NCBI GenBank assembly: GCA_024682415.1
Contig: JAIKZG010000009.1
Coordinates: forward strand, 1-64,000
Origin: Prevotella sp.
Lineage (GTDB): Bacteria; Bacteroidota; Bacteroidia; Bacteroidales; Bacteroidaceae
DNA: 64,000 bases
Direction of reading: 5' to 3'
Every line of letters starts with the position of its first letter. The stretch's first letter is position 1. The notes beneath the pieces are model-generated. The model searched no databases. It was not told the DNA's origin and was given only the letters and a program-made list of their open reading frames with translations. Position numbers and translations under genes: made by a program. Positions 10,193 through 20,900 of this stretch are shown one piece after another.

Positions 10193-10621
10193 ATGAGTTT
10201 GACAAATCACAAAGCAGATTTGGGCGGCACTTTTAACAGCCGTTCGCAGTCATGGGGTCACGCGCGCAAGATATGGCGTGAGCAGCGTGAGGTTCTTCCT
10301 GCCGGTGGTATTATCTCAAACGTTGCTGATTTTGTGGAAGCAGGTGTTATCCCATCGGGCAGTCCTGTTGTTTTCGATGATGGTGCAAAGACTATTACCG
10401 TTGTCACAGACGAGCAGATTACAGCAGCAGAAGACATCAATACTCTCGGTATCAATGGCTTCTTAAAGGAAGACAGACCTGTAGAGAATGCAAATACAAT
10501 TGCGACAGGCACAGTAGTTGTGGATGGCGATTTGTATGGTTTTATGTTCCCTGATGCGATTCTCGCTAAGCTAAAGAACATGAATCAGAAGAATGGCATG
10601 AAAATCCGCTTCGTAAATTAA
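10193..10621 (+). CDS. Putative head decoration protein
   Basis: 142 aa, Gly/Val-rich, with a beta-type pattern (LPAGGIISNVADFVEAGVIPSGSPVVFDDG) like small capsid-stabilising proteins. It lies between the scaffold-like gene and the major capsid gene. No catalytic motif. The assignment rests on composition and synteny. Confidence 0.55.
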   Translation: MSLTNHKADLGGTFNSRSQSWGHARKIWREQREVLPAGGIISNVADFVEAGVIPSGSPVVFDDGAKTITVVTDEQITAAEDINTLGINGFLKEDRPVENANTIATGTVVVDGDLYGFMFPDAILAKLKNMNQKNGMKIRFVN

Positions 10622-10645
10622 CTATAATAAAATAAGGTAAAGGAA

Positions 10646-11836
10646 ATGAATACACTTAGTTCACAGCTTTTTGCTCTCTTGGCTCTCGGTTTGGGAGATT
10701 CAAGTTGGCAGGAGTTTGTAGACCGATATGCCGAAAAGTATGATAACATATCTATTGACGGTTACGATTTTGCACCGACACAGATAGGTTATACATTCCA
10801 GCAGCTTATCGCGTCTACCGGTGCTACTACGCTTCCAGCTTATGTAGATCCTGATTCTCCTGCATACGAAACTGCACTCAACTCTGTAAGAGGTATTTCG
10901 GACAATATCCCTACACAGAAAAAGTTCTACCGCCTGAACCGCACTACAGTACAGGAGAGATTGCAGCTTTTCCAGAGATTCGGCAATGCCGCTCTTACAC
11001 CTGAAATGCGTAACGTATTCACAGGTTTGCTCGATGAATCAACAGATGGCCTTATCAAGGGCTTCTATAACTCATTGGCAAATCAGCGCGATATGATTAA
11101 CTCAACAGGTCAGTTCACAATCGACACAGAGAACAACCCTCGTGGCCTTAATGGTATCACAATCGAGTTTGGTATCGACACAAGCCACTTTGATACTCTG
11201 ACAGGCGATAATCGTTGGTGGACTGCGAGTGAGCACACGACAGCGAATGAGGGCGCGAACGCAGACCCAATCAAGTACATCAAAGACCGTGTGAAATACA
11301 TTCGCCGAACAAAGCATTACTATGGCCCAATGCACGTCGAAATCTCACAGGACTTGTATGACGACATTGTGACACACTCTGCTGTTTTGAAGCGCATAGG
11401 TCACGCTATGTATCCTAACGTCACAAACAATGATACCGTAATAGCCAACGCGCAGAATTACGATGAAGACGCTTTGCACGCATACATGAACAAGCTCTGC
11501 AAGATTGAGATTAAGCCTCGCGACAGCTATGCTTATGTTGCTGCAATCGGACTCAATGAGAACGGTGAGAAAGACATCGTTTCAAGGCAGATTGACAACT
11601 TCAAGGTTACGAATATCTCATTCGTTCCTGATGGTAACATGGGTTCTATCATGGGCGTTGAGCCATTGACTCTCGGCTATGACGAGGATAAGGTCGCGCG
11701 CTTCAATGATGGCCGTCTTGTCCTGACACAGCGCGCAAATCCTGAAACCCACTCAATCTATATTGAGTCTGAGGCTGCACAGATTTGTGTACCTAATAAG
11801 CCGCAGGGAATGTTTATCAGTACCGTGACTGTTTAA
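10646..11836 (+). CDS. Major capsid protein
   Basis: 396 aa, the typical size of a HK97-fold capsid subunit, following scaffold and decoration genes. The N-terminal third is helical (possible delta/N-arm) and the rest alternates short strands and helices. It is followed after four bases by the first connector gene. No cleavage site or protease gene is evident nearby, so maturation, if any, is not visible here. Confidence 0.75.
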   Translation: MNTLSSQLFALLALGLGDSSWQEFVDRYAEKYDNISIDGYDFAPTQIGYTFQQLIASTGATTLPAYVDPDSPAYETALNSVRGISDNIPTQKKFYRLNRTTVQERLQLFQRFGNAALTPEMRNVFTGLLDESTDGLIKGFYNSLANQRDMINSTGQFTIDTENNPRGLNGITIEFGIDTSHFDTLTGDNRWWTASEHTTANEGANADPIKYIKDRVKYIRRTKHYYGPMHVEISQDLYDDIVTHSAVLKRIGHAMYPNVTNNDTVIANAQNYDEDALHAYMNKLCKIEIKPRDSYAYVAAIGLNENGEKDIVSRQIDNFKVTNISFVPDGNMGSIMGVEPLTLGYDEDKVARFNDGRLVLTQRANPETHSIYIESEAAQICVPNKPQGMFISTVTV

Positions 11837-11840
11837 AGAT

Positions 11841-12281
11841 ATGGAAACCGATAATACCAACACAATAGAAATGACGACAACCATTAAGGACTTCCTTATT
11901 GGTTGTCCGAATTTCTCGATTGACGAAAGCCTTATCAATGTCATTCTCGTTAAGATGGGAATAAGTGCTGACACTGATGTCGCTGCGATGGACGAGAAAC
12001 AGCGCGATTTATGTGAAGCTAAATTATACGAAACAATCGCTAAAACCACACCGAGCAGACGAGGTTCAACATCAGACACAGATAATGGCTGGAGTCATTC
12101 GGACGGAGGACATACTTTCACCAGCGAAGATAGGCGTAACTACCTTGCTCTCGCCAATGAGATATACGCAAAGTATGATATGCCGTTGGTTGGTAAGAAA
12201 GTATATCGGATTCATAGCTTAGGCGTTAAGCCCTGTAATTATTCAATTAATGGTACACCATTACCGATAATAGACCGATGA
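11841..12281 (+). CDS. Putative head-tail connector protein
   Basis: 146 aa, four bases after the capsid stop and overlapping the next start by four bases. The N-terminal 80 residues are mostly helical (TIKDFLIGCPNFSIDESLINVIL), consistent with a gp6-like adaptor that packs under the portal, followed by a Ser/Gly linker and a compact C-terminal part. Called by position and size. Confidence 0.55.
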   Translation: METDNTNTIEMTTTIKDFLIGCPNFSIDESLINVILVKMGISADTDVAAMDEKQRDLCEAKLYETIAKTTPSRRGSTSDTDNGWSHSDGGHTFTSEDRRNYLALANEIYAKYDMPLVGKKVYRIHSLGVKPCNYSINGTPLPIIDR

Positions 12282-12631
12282 AAAAGATAAAAGTAGACAA
12301 CCCACGCTACCCACACACGATAACGATTAAACGTGTGACGATTACCGAGGATAATTTCAGCGATGACGAGGAACGTACAGAGGTGGATTTATATAATGGT
12401 AAGGGACGTAGCTACACAAGAACAACGAGCAACGGACAGGGTGAGGTTGTTACTGATTCACGCGAAGCGTCGATACCGGTAAGGTTTGACGAATGGGAGG
12501 AGGACAAATTTCCTCTCTATGGCGATGAAATCACAGCTACTATCGGGAATATTGAAGAAAAAGGGTTTGTCGTCGGTGCAGAAGCGGACAATAACAGAAC
12601 TGTAATATATTGGACGATTAAGAGAAATTAA
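12278..12631 (+). CDS. Putative head closure protein
   Basis: 117 aa, predicted all-beta (HTITIKRVTITEDNFSDDEERTEVDLY). The ATG overlaps the TGA of the preceding connector. Head closure (stopper) proteins are small beta proteins at this place in siphophage gene order. No sequence-level family recognised. Confidence 0.5.
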   Translation: MKKIKVDNPRYPHTITIKRVTITEDNFSDDEERTEVDLYNGKGRSYTRTTSNGQGEVVTDSREASIPVRFDEWEEDKFPLYGDEITATIGNIEEKGFVVGAEADNNRTVIYWTIKRN

Positions 12632-12634
12632 GCT

Positions 12635-13159
12635 ATGTCGTGGTTTCGTGATGTGGAAATAATAGCCAAAAGACTGAATGCACAGATCGGCGAGGAAAGT
12701 ACGCTGACAATGGAAACTATGGCATATCGTCTGCGCGATTTAGCCTTAGAGCAAGCTAAGTTTCACAACATTACAGGTAATATGATTAACTCGTATGCCG
12801 TAGGTTGTTTCTTAGACGGGAAATTGAGAATGGTCGTTACCTCGAATGAGGTATTAAAAGACCCAACGCGCCTTACCCTGAAAAAAGGTGAAACCTATGA
12901 CCTACCATATTATTGGGGAGGAGATGAGAATGCAGGGTTTACAGGCAGTATTGGCGATGCGAACTATTCAGGCCCTGAGCAGGCATGGAAATTCATACAA
13001 TCACACGCCCCGACGAAGAAAGGTTGGGCTTATATCGTTGTCAATGCGGTGGATTACGCGAAATACGTTGAAGCCAAGCAGGGCAGAAACGTCATGACAA
13101 CATTATGCAAGACCTTGCAAGCTGACGGAGCGATAGTATCTAAAATGCAAATAGAATGA
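12635..13159 (+). CDS. Putative HK97 gp10-like head-tail joining protein
   Basis: 174 aa, three bases after the previous gene and overlapping the next by four. Contains a helical N-terminus (residues 1-45), a central beta segment and a C-terminal helix. Order (connector, closure, this, terminator, tube) matches the neck module of siphoviruses. Confidence 0.45.
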   Translation: MSWFRDVEIIAKRLNAQIGEESTLTMETMAYRLRDLALEQAKFHNITGNMINSYAVGCFLDGKLRMVVTSNEVLKDPTRLTLKKGETYDLPYYWGGDENAGFTGSIGDANYSGPEQAWKFIQSHAPTKKGWAYIVVNAVDYAKYVEAKQGRNVMTTLCKTLQADGAIVSKMQIE

Positions 13160-13569
13160 TTATTAAAGACTTATTACAGGGCATGAACGAAAGATTAAAG
13201 GAGATAGTTCCTGTTATCTATCCGTTTGAACGCCCATCTGCCGTAAAGGACACGCTTGATGAATTTCTCGTTATCTCTATACCCAGTAGAATAGTGAATA
13301 AGGAGATAGGTAAGGATAATGATTATAATTGGCATGAGGCGGTCGTTGAGGTAGAAATATTTGTCCGAGATAAGAAGACATCATCTAATCCAAATCTTGC
13401 TCGTTTGGAACGAATTGATGGAATTGCAGAACAGATACAGAATGTATTTCCAATAAAAGACACAAAGCGCAAATTCTCGGCAGTCCGGCCATATATATTA
13501 GGCATAAAAAGCGATGGCAACGGCTTCCATGAAGCGATAATTCATGCAGATATAACAACTTTAATATAA
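13156..13569 (+). CDS. Putative tail terminator/completion protein
   Basis: 137 aa alpha/beta protein directly upstream of the tail tube gene. Tail terminators cap the tube and join it to the head. Assigned by order. The sequence shows beta strands VVEVEIFVRDK and IIHADITTL but no diagnostic motif. Confidence 0.45.
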   Translation: MIIKDLLQGMNERLKEIVPVIYPFERPSAVKDTLDEFLVISIPSRIVNKEIGKDNDYNWHEAVVEVEIFVRDKKTSSNPNLARLERIDGIAEQIQNVFPIKDTKRKFSAVRPYILGIKSDGNGFHEAIIHADITTLI

Positions 13570-13578
13570 TTGATTACC

Positions 13579-14154
13579 ATGACAAATAAAACAGATTTTG
13601 TAGAAATATTCAGCGGACTCAGTTCGGTGATGTTTCAGAAGAACTTGATAACAGTTACTCAGACAGGTGAGGGCGAGAACGCAGCAAATACTGTTAGCAA
13701 CATATTGCCTGATTTTGACCTCCCTGTTGAGGTCGATACTTTCAACTTCGAGCAGTCAGAACCTGATATTCAGCACTTCAAGATTATCGGCTTGCAGAGC
13801 GACTGGGCTACACAGGCTAATATCGGTGATACCACACTTGCCCTCAACATTCCTGCAACAGACGATAGCTTGCTGAAAGCATTTTGGGGTGATGACGCTG
13901 TAAAGGCGGTAACAGCCACCAAGGACGGTGCTTCTTTCGAGGGTAATGCCCTCACATTGAAGAAGAAACAGATAAAGGGTTCAATTATCCTTATGAATGA
14001 AGCACAGGATAAATTGCTCATTCTGCGTTCTGTTGTCCTCTACGCTACACCTGTTTACGGTGATACCGGTACTAAGCCTTTCGAGGTTAAGCTTAACGGC
14101 TCTATTGCCAACGATGGCGGTGATGACATCCTCTTCTTGAAGAAGACGGTATAA
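13579..14154 (+). CDS. Major tail tube protein
   Basis: 191 aa from ATG 13579. A TTG nine bases upstream is in frame but less likely. Beta-rich with the size of siphovirus tube subunits, lying before the frameshifted chaperone and tape measure genes, and followed by its own terminator, as often seen for abundant virion proteins. Confidence 0.65.
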   Translation: MTNKTDFVEIFSGLSSVMFQKNLITVTQTGEGENAANTVSNILPDFDLPVEVDTFNFEQSEPDIQHFKIIGLQSDWATQANIGDTTLALNIPATDDSLLKAFWGDDAVKAVTATKDGASFEGNALTLKKKQIKGSIILMNEAQDKLLILRSVVLYATPVYGDTGTKPFEVKLNGSIANDGGDDILFLKKTV

Positions 14155-14177
14155 ATAATCAATACCTGATTTAACAC

Positions 14178-14217
14178 ATGGGGTGGTGTGCTATCAAGCC
14201 GCCACCCCATTTTATTT
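14178..14217 (+). terminator. Rho-independent terminator after the tail tube gene
   Basis: ATGGGGTGG (14178-14186) pairs with CCACCCCAT (14202-14210), followed by TTTATTT. It would reduce transcription from capsid/tube genes into the chaperone and tape measure genes. Confidence 0.75.
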
Positions 14218-14228
14218 AAGATACGATT

Positions 14229-14723
14229 ATGTCTGAAATACAGCAAGTACCATTGCAAGTGCAGGAACTCTTAGATGACGTGCTTACGCAAGAGCCATCA
14301 GAGGTGATGTTCTTAGGTAAGAAACGTAAGATAGGTTGGCTGCGCTATGGCACGATACGAAAATTCACTCATATCTCACTGAAAGAGAAAAAGAATGAGG
14401 GCAAGAAGAACAGTAAGCTGACAGCAATACTACTTCTTAACAACAGGTGGAAAATTCTGTTTTTCTATTGGCTTGTATGGCGTTGGCTCTATTATATCGT
14501 TGATGTCGATATTGTCGAGGAGCTGCGCGTTTTGGATTGTGCTAAAAAAAAAGTTCCGTCAGTTCCATCCTTTCTCTATACCATATTATCGACAGGGATA
14601 GCGGACACGAGGATGACGATAACAGCGGAGGATGTAGAAGCTTCCCAAGCAGGACAAGCTACGGAGCAGCCTTTTCCCTCGCAGAGAAACACAATTTCCT
14701 CTTTGAACGAAAATATGGAATAG
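14229..14723 (+). CDS. Tail assembly chaperone, zero-frame product (gpG-like)
   Basis: 164 aa in the zero frame, ending in TAG at 14721-14723. Lies between tube and tape measure genes, the canonical place of the lambda G/T chaperones that coat the tape measure during tail assembly. Codons 105-108 contain a run of nine A (14544-14552, GCT AAA AAA AAA G), a slippery sequence. The residues after the run read like out-of-frame sequence, so the shifted product may be a main one. Confidence 0.65.
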   Translation: MSEIQQVPLQVQELLDDVLTQEPSEVMFLGKKRKIGWLRYGTIRKFTHISLKEKKNEGKKNSKLTAILLLNNRWKILFFYWLVWRWLYYIVDVDIVEELRVLDCAKKKVPSVPSFLYTILSTGIADTRMTITAEDVEASQAGQATEQPFPSQRNTISSLNENME

Positions 14724-14959
14724 CCGCTTACGACTATTGGTGGGGCTACACAATAGCGCAGATAGAACTGCTATCGCTCGACAAGCCTATCACTATCTAT
14801 GATTACGATAAGAAGAAAAAAGGCAAGAAAAGCGATATAGCGAAAGAGGAAACAAGGATGCGTTCGCTTGCGGAAAGATGGAAGAAGAAGCGTGCCGGGC
14901 AGACTTTTGCAGGCAAGAAGCTCTCCCTTAATGATTTATTTAACCAGAAAAACGTATAA
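14229..14959 (+). CDS. Tail assembly chaperone, -1 frameshift fusion (gpGT-like)
   Basis: Slipping back one base on A AAA AAA (within 14544-14552) opens a frame with no stop from 14552 to TAA at 14957-14959, giving about 243 aa. The extension contains an aromatic cluster (YDYWWGYTIAQIELLSL) and a Lys-rich tail (KKKKGKKSDIAKEE), and ends two bases before the tape measure ATG. A GAGGAG lies about 22 nt upstream of the slip site, further than the optimal stimulator distance. The -1 shift is inferred from open frames, slippery run and synteny. Confidence 0.75.
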
Positions 14960-14961
14960 TC

Positions 14962-17900
14962 ATGAGTAGTGCAGGAAAACTTTGGTTTGAGATTGATGTG
15001 CATGACTCCGTTCAAAAGAAGCTGAAAGTCATTGAAAGCTCATTGAAAAATATGGGCGGCAGCGTCGATGACTTGAATAAGAAGCTGAAAAAGAACGCTG
15101 ATGACAATCTCTCTAAATATAGCAGCACCTTACAAGCCATACACGATATGGCTAAGCGTACAAAGGCAGAATTGGACGGCATGGGCGGTAAGCGCAACAA
15201 GCTTAGCGCAGCTTTAAAGGACAACCTATCTAATCTCGAAAAGATGGAGAATGCCTTAAAGCGCGTTAAGACAAGTTCGCTGATAAACGCTGATGACTTC
15301 AATAAGTTGCTGCCTAAGGGATTTGCCGAGAAGATGGGCAAATTCGCCAATGACCTCGTTACCGCGCAAAAAAGGTCGGTAGACGAAGCCGAGAAATCGG
15401 CTAAGAGGTTGCGCGAAGCCATTGCGAATGCAATGAGCGGTGCAGAACAAGATGTAAAAGGTAGTGCCGAAAGAATATTTCAGATACTATCTAAAATGCG
15501 AAAAGATACCATTACTCCCGAAAAGACATCTAAGAACTCAAAAGATGTCACGGAAATAGAGCGATGGAAGACAACCGTTGATAAGACAACCGCTGCTTAT
15601 CAGCGTCTAAGAGAAGCAATGTCTAATGCTTTTGCAAAAGGCATTAACGTTGCTCCGTATGAAAGTCAGCTTAGGGAGCTTTCCGCAATGATGGGCAGAC
15701 TTGCCAATAATAAGGCTATCACTTCAAGAGCTGATAACAATGCCACTCTCAAAGGTGCGAACAAGGCTGCGGAAGAACTCGAAAAAGCAGCTAATCGACA
15801 AGCAAAGGCTTCTCAAAAGGCCGCTGCCGACAAAGAACGTGAAGCTAAGGAGGTTGAAAGAATCCTCAATCGCGAAATCAAAGCAGAGGAAAGGGCAGAA
15901 GCGCAAAAAGCCAAAGCTGCCGAAAGAGCTGCGAATCAGAAAGCTAAAGCTGCCGAAAGAGCTGCAAGACAAGAGGAAGCGCAGAAAAATAGAATCATCA
16001 ATTCGGGCAATAAGGGTATGACGCTTGACCCGATGATGTATCTCGACTTCGAGAAAGCGCAAAAAACAGCTGCGCAACTATTGGAGCAGATTTTACCTAT
16101 TGAGCGAGAAATCAATAAGATGAAATCTGATAACCGCAGCATTGTCGGCGGTAGCAAACAGGAATTAGACCGAATTGCAGACATTAAGCGACGGATTAGT
16201 GACTTGCAGAAACTCGCGGATCAGGCAAAGAAAAAATTCGAGGATGGAGGAAGAAAGACAAAAGATCTCCCCGAATATAAAAATACGATGAAAGCCTACG
16301 CTGACGCGATAGGTCATCTACAAGACAAGATAAGCCTTATTACCCAAAGCCATAACGGCAGCCGTTTGGCTCACTTAGAACCTTACGTTCATGTGCTCAA
16401 AAAGATGTATCTTGAAGCACAGCAAGCCGTTATCGGTATTTCCCAACTTGCCAACAGACAGGCAAAGCTGCGCAGTGAGATACTGCAGAGTGAAGCTGCT
16501 TTCGCTAAGATGAAAGCAGCCGGAACAGCATATATAGGTGAATCTCAAAAGCTCACTCCCGAAGCGCAAAAATTAGCCAATCAACTTTCGCGACAAAAGC
16601 AGGAACTTGACAGCATTAATTCAAGTTTAGGACGTGCCGGTGCTCAGTCTGATAATACTTGGAAGAAAGAACAATCCGACTTGGCTAAGGTAGAAGCGTT
16701 GTTAAGAAACTTAGAGAGCTTGCGCCACAAAGCAAGCAACGCAATGAGTGCAGGCAGAAACTATGGTTTTGACAGCCAACAGCTCAATAATCAATATCGG
16801 TTGGCGCAACGTCTGATAATTCTCCTGCATGAGATCAGAGGAAACATGGCAAATGGCGGTGGGGCAATGTCAGATAACAAGACTCCGCTAAGCAGTATTG
16901 AGAGCAGCGCAGCGAAGCTGTATTACGATATTAGACAATCCACAACCGAAATGAGCCGCTTCGTCGGTGAAGCTCGTAGCGCGGAAGCAGCAGCAAGCCG
17001 ACTTGCTTCAACCGTTCAGCGTATGCGCACAACGCAGCAGGGTATAGCGAACAAGGCAAGTGGACTTACAGCGTCTGATTTCTCTTTCGGTGAGCTACGT
17101 CAGTTCGCGCAGTATCGCAAACTCATGCGTGAAGCTGAAAACGCGATGAATGGTTCGAGAGGGGATAAGGCCAACTTCATGCGTAACAACGTATCTAACG
17201 GCAATATTGGTGCTCTCGAACGTCAGATCAGGCAGACTGTAAATCTCGCACAGCAGAGGCGAAAAGCAGGTGAAGCCGCTGCGGAAGCAGAGCGCAGAGC
17301 AGAAGCGGCATACGGCAGAATGGCTTCAAATCTCGAACGTGTAGGCGGCTTGACTAAGCGACAGGCAATGTTAGTTAGTGAGCTGGGTACGCAAATGCAG
17401 ATGGCGTTTTCTATTTATGGAATACAGGCATTTGTCCGCGGACTTATTCAGGTAGGCGGCGTGTTTGAGCAACAGCATATCGCACTACAGAATATTATCG
17501 GTGACGCTGCAAAGGCTAACAGCCTATTCAGCGAATTGCAGACGCAGGCCATTGTTTCTCCGTTCACATTCCGAGAATTGACTTCATACACCAAACAGCT
17601 TGCCGCATATTCAGAGCCAGCGAACTCATTGGCAAGCACCGTCAAAGAGTTGTCGGATTTGTCAGCAGGTTTGGGTGTAGACGAACAACGCCTGATCCTC
17701 GCTTATGGACAGGTGCGCGCGGCCTCTGTATTAAGGGGTCAAGAACTGAGGCAATTTACTGAGGCCGGAATACCGCTTGTGCAGAAGCTTGCCGATGAAT
17801 TTAGCAAGCTGAATGGCCGTGCCGTAAAAACGTCAGAGGTATTCAAGCTTATATCAGAAAGACAAGTGCCGTTTGAAATGGTGCAGAAAGTCTTAAAGGA

Positions 17901-20900
17901 TATGACATCAGAGGGCGGTCAGTTCAACAATATGCAGCTTCGTCTATCTGACACATTGTTGGGTAAGTGGTCTAACTTACAGGACGCATACGAAATCATG
18001 CTCGGCAAAATCGCCAATAGCAAAACTTTCGTAGGCTCAATGCTAAAAAGCACGTTGAGCGGTCTTACAAATATCCTCAATACGCTTAATGAGATTACTC
18101 CTGTGATGCTTACGTTTGTAGGCACGAGAATGGCTCTTTCGGGCGGCAAACTTCTCGGTGGAATGACAGGACTTGGCACTGCCAACCTATCAAAAAATAT
18201 TCTCTCTGCCAAAGCTGAAATCGCTGCCGAACTGCGTAAGAAAGCATTAAAAACAGATTTGCTTGCTACAGAACAGCGGATTCTGAATACTACAAATCAG
18301 ATAACAGCCAAAGATTACCAGCAGTTGGCGACTGCCGGGGCGTTCAACAACAAGCAGATTGTAAGGCTCGCCATGCAAGGTAAGCTCAACAGGGATGTTG
18401 CGGCAAATCTATTAACGCAACGTGGCGTGTCGGCTGAACTTGCGAAGCAGCTTGCAATGGGCAAAGGACTTGGAGCGTCTTTCGCCCGACTGCGATTCGG
18501 TATGTCGGGAATGGGAAGCGGCATAATGTCGGCTCTTGGCGGCCCATGGACTTTGGGAATTACCGCTGCTATAGGAGGAATAGCACAGCTATGGTCGCAG
18601 ACCGATCAGATGGAGCAGAAAATTAATGATATTGGCGACAGTGCTCTCAGTAAGGCTAACAGCCTTAACAAGTCAATTAAGGAAATTAGCCAAAGCACAG
18701 GTGATGCGACAGCGAAAGCGCAACAATATCTTTCTACTATAGACGAGAACGCTGTGAATAAGGACGAAATACACGCGAAAGCCGACAGCATAAAGAATAA
18801 GGATGAGCGTGTCAAATACTTGGAGCAACAAGCGAAATATGCGGAGGAAGCACAAAGATATGTAGCTGAAAACAACCAGGTACTTGCCCGAATGCAGGCA
18901 GAAACAGGCGGACTCGACACTACACGCGGTTTTTGGGCAGGAGTAGGGTCGTTCTTTACGGGCGACTGGCTTACCGACAGTTTAGCTCAGGATATAGAGC
19001 AATATCGAGAAAGTTTGGCTGATGTCAAAGAGAATATGGCTAAAGCCATGCCTATTATGGGCGATATTGAAGCACTCATCGAGGAGAAAACCTCAAAAGA
19101 TGCGAACCTCGAAAAATATATCGGTAACAAAAGGGGGCAAGACGCTCTTTCTGCCTACTTAAAGTATATTTCTGCCAATGCTGAAAAGAATAATAAGGAT
19201 TTGCAGACTGCCATCAAATCAGGAAACCATTCCGGAATGGTACTTGAATATCAGAAAGCATATCAGGCCGGATTACAGGAAACCATTGATTTGCTCAGAG
19301 CCAACGAGAATACTCAAAAGTATGCAGACGAGCTTGTTAAGCTTACATTTAATCAGGCGACAGCTGAAATGAGGCGACACGAAGCGATGCAAGGTGCTAC
19401 CCAGTTCGCCCAGCAAGCCCTACAAACAGCAGGCTTTAAGAGTACTGATTTGCGCAAGTTCTCTAAGGATCAGCAGGAAAAGGCACGAGCAATCATTCAG
19501 ACCGTGTTGCAGCAGTATGCCGATATAGACTACGAAACAGGTAAGAAATTGAATCCCGGACTAAAAAAACAGTTCGGAATTGAGATTTACACCGAAACGA
19601 AGTTGAAATCCGATTTGAATAATCAGCTTGATTCTACATTGGAGTTTATTCAGAAAGCGGTAGAAAAGAAATTCGGCAAGAACTTAACTATCCCTGTTAC
19701 CATTCTCGGTTCATGGAAAGGCGATACTATTGATGATGTGGCAAAGAATATAGACAAGTCAATCAAGGGAAACAAGACCCAACTTACCTATCTACAGCGT
19801 CTGCTGAATAACGCTTCGTCACAGGAAGACATTACAGATATAAATAGTCAGATTCTAACTGCCCGAACAGCTATCGCGCAGGCGCAGAGAGCACAGAGCA
19901 TTATCGGCAAGCCTATTGATACATCTAAGAAAGGCAGCAAAGGCAATAAGCGTGATGCTTGGCTCGAAAGCATGAAACAGCGCATATCATTGCTCGATAA
20001 GTTCACGAAGCAATATGAGAAGCTGCGTGATACGATGGGTAAGGCCGCTGCCGTTGAGAGAATGCGTAAATCTCTGCAATCGGGCGGCGCGTTTGCCGGA
20101 CTTGGAGCGATTGGTATAAAGGATGCTTCCGAGAATATCGGTAATATGCGTACAATATATCGTCTGCTTAAAGAGCACGCAAATACTACCGACAGGAAGC
20201 GTGAAGCGACAGAAATGCTCGCTAAAATACAAGATGCTGCTTTCGATAAAGAAATCAAGCACATGGAAGCCCTAAACAAGCGAGAGAAAGAAAATATTGA
20301 TCTTGCTAAGGAGCGTTGGGATATGCAGAAGAAATGGCTTTCTGCGACTGGTGACGACATTTTGTCAAAGATTGTATCAATGGGCTATGTCAGCTCATGG
20401 AACAATCGCGGTGAGGAATTGAAATATCGGATTCAGAAGAATCCTGATTTTCAGAAATCGGGTCTATCGGTAGAGAGCGCGGCAAACTTGACTGATGACA
20501 AGCTATTGGATATATTCGGCAAGGAGGGCAGTCGTTCGGATGCGCTCATTGAGCAGATAAAAGCTTTTCGTGAAGAAACTAAGAGCGTCAATAAGGAAAT
20601 AGCTGATTCAATGCAGAAGATTTACGAAAGCAACGCTTCACCGGAAGTCAAGAAAGCCAACGTCATGAACCAATATGCCGACAGGCTTGATTGGATTAAT
20701 AAGATTGCTAATTCCGCTTTCGCGAACAATGAAGCCTACTTTAAAGAGGGCAAGTACACTCCTGAAGAGAAAAAAGCAGCTGACGACAAGGTTCAAAATA
20801 TAATAAATAATTTGATTGAAGCTCTCGAGAACTGGAGAGTTAAATCAAACGCTAAGATCAACTGGGAAGCGTTCAAGAGTACCGACGAATATCAGAATAT

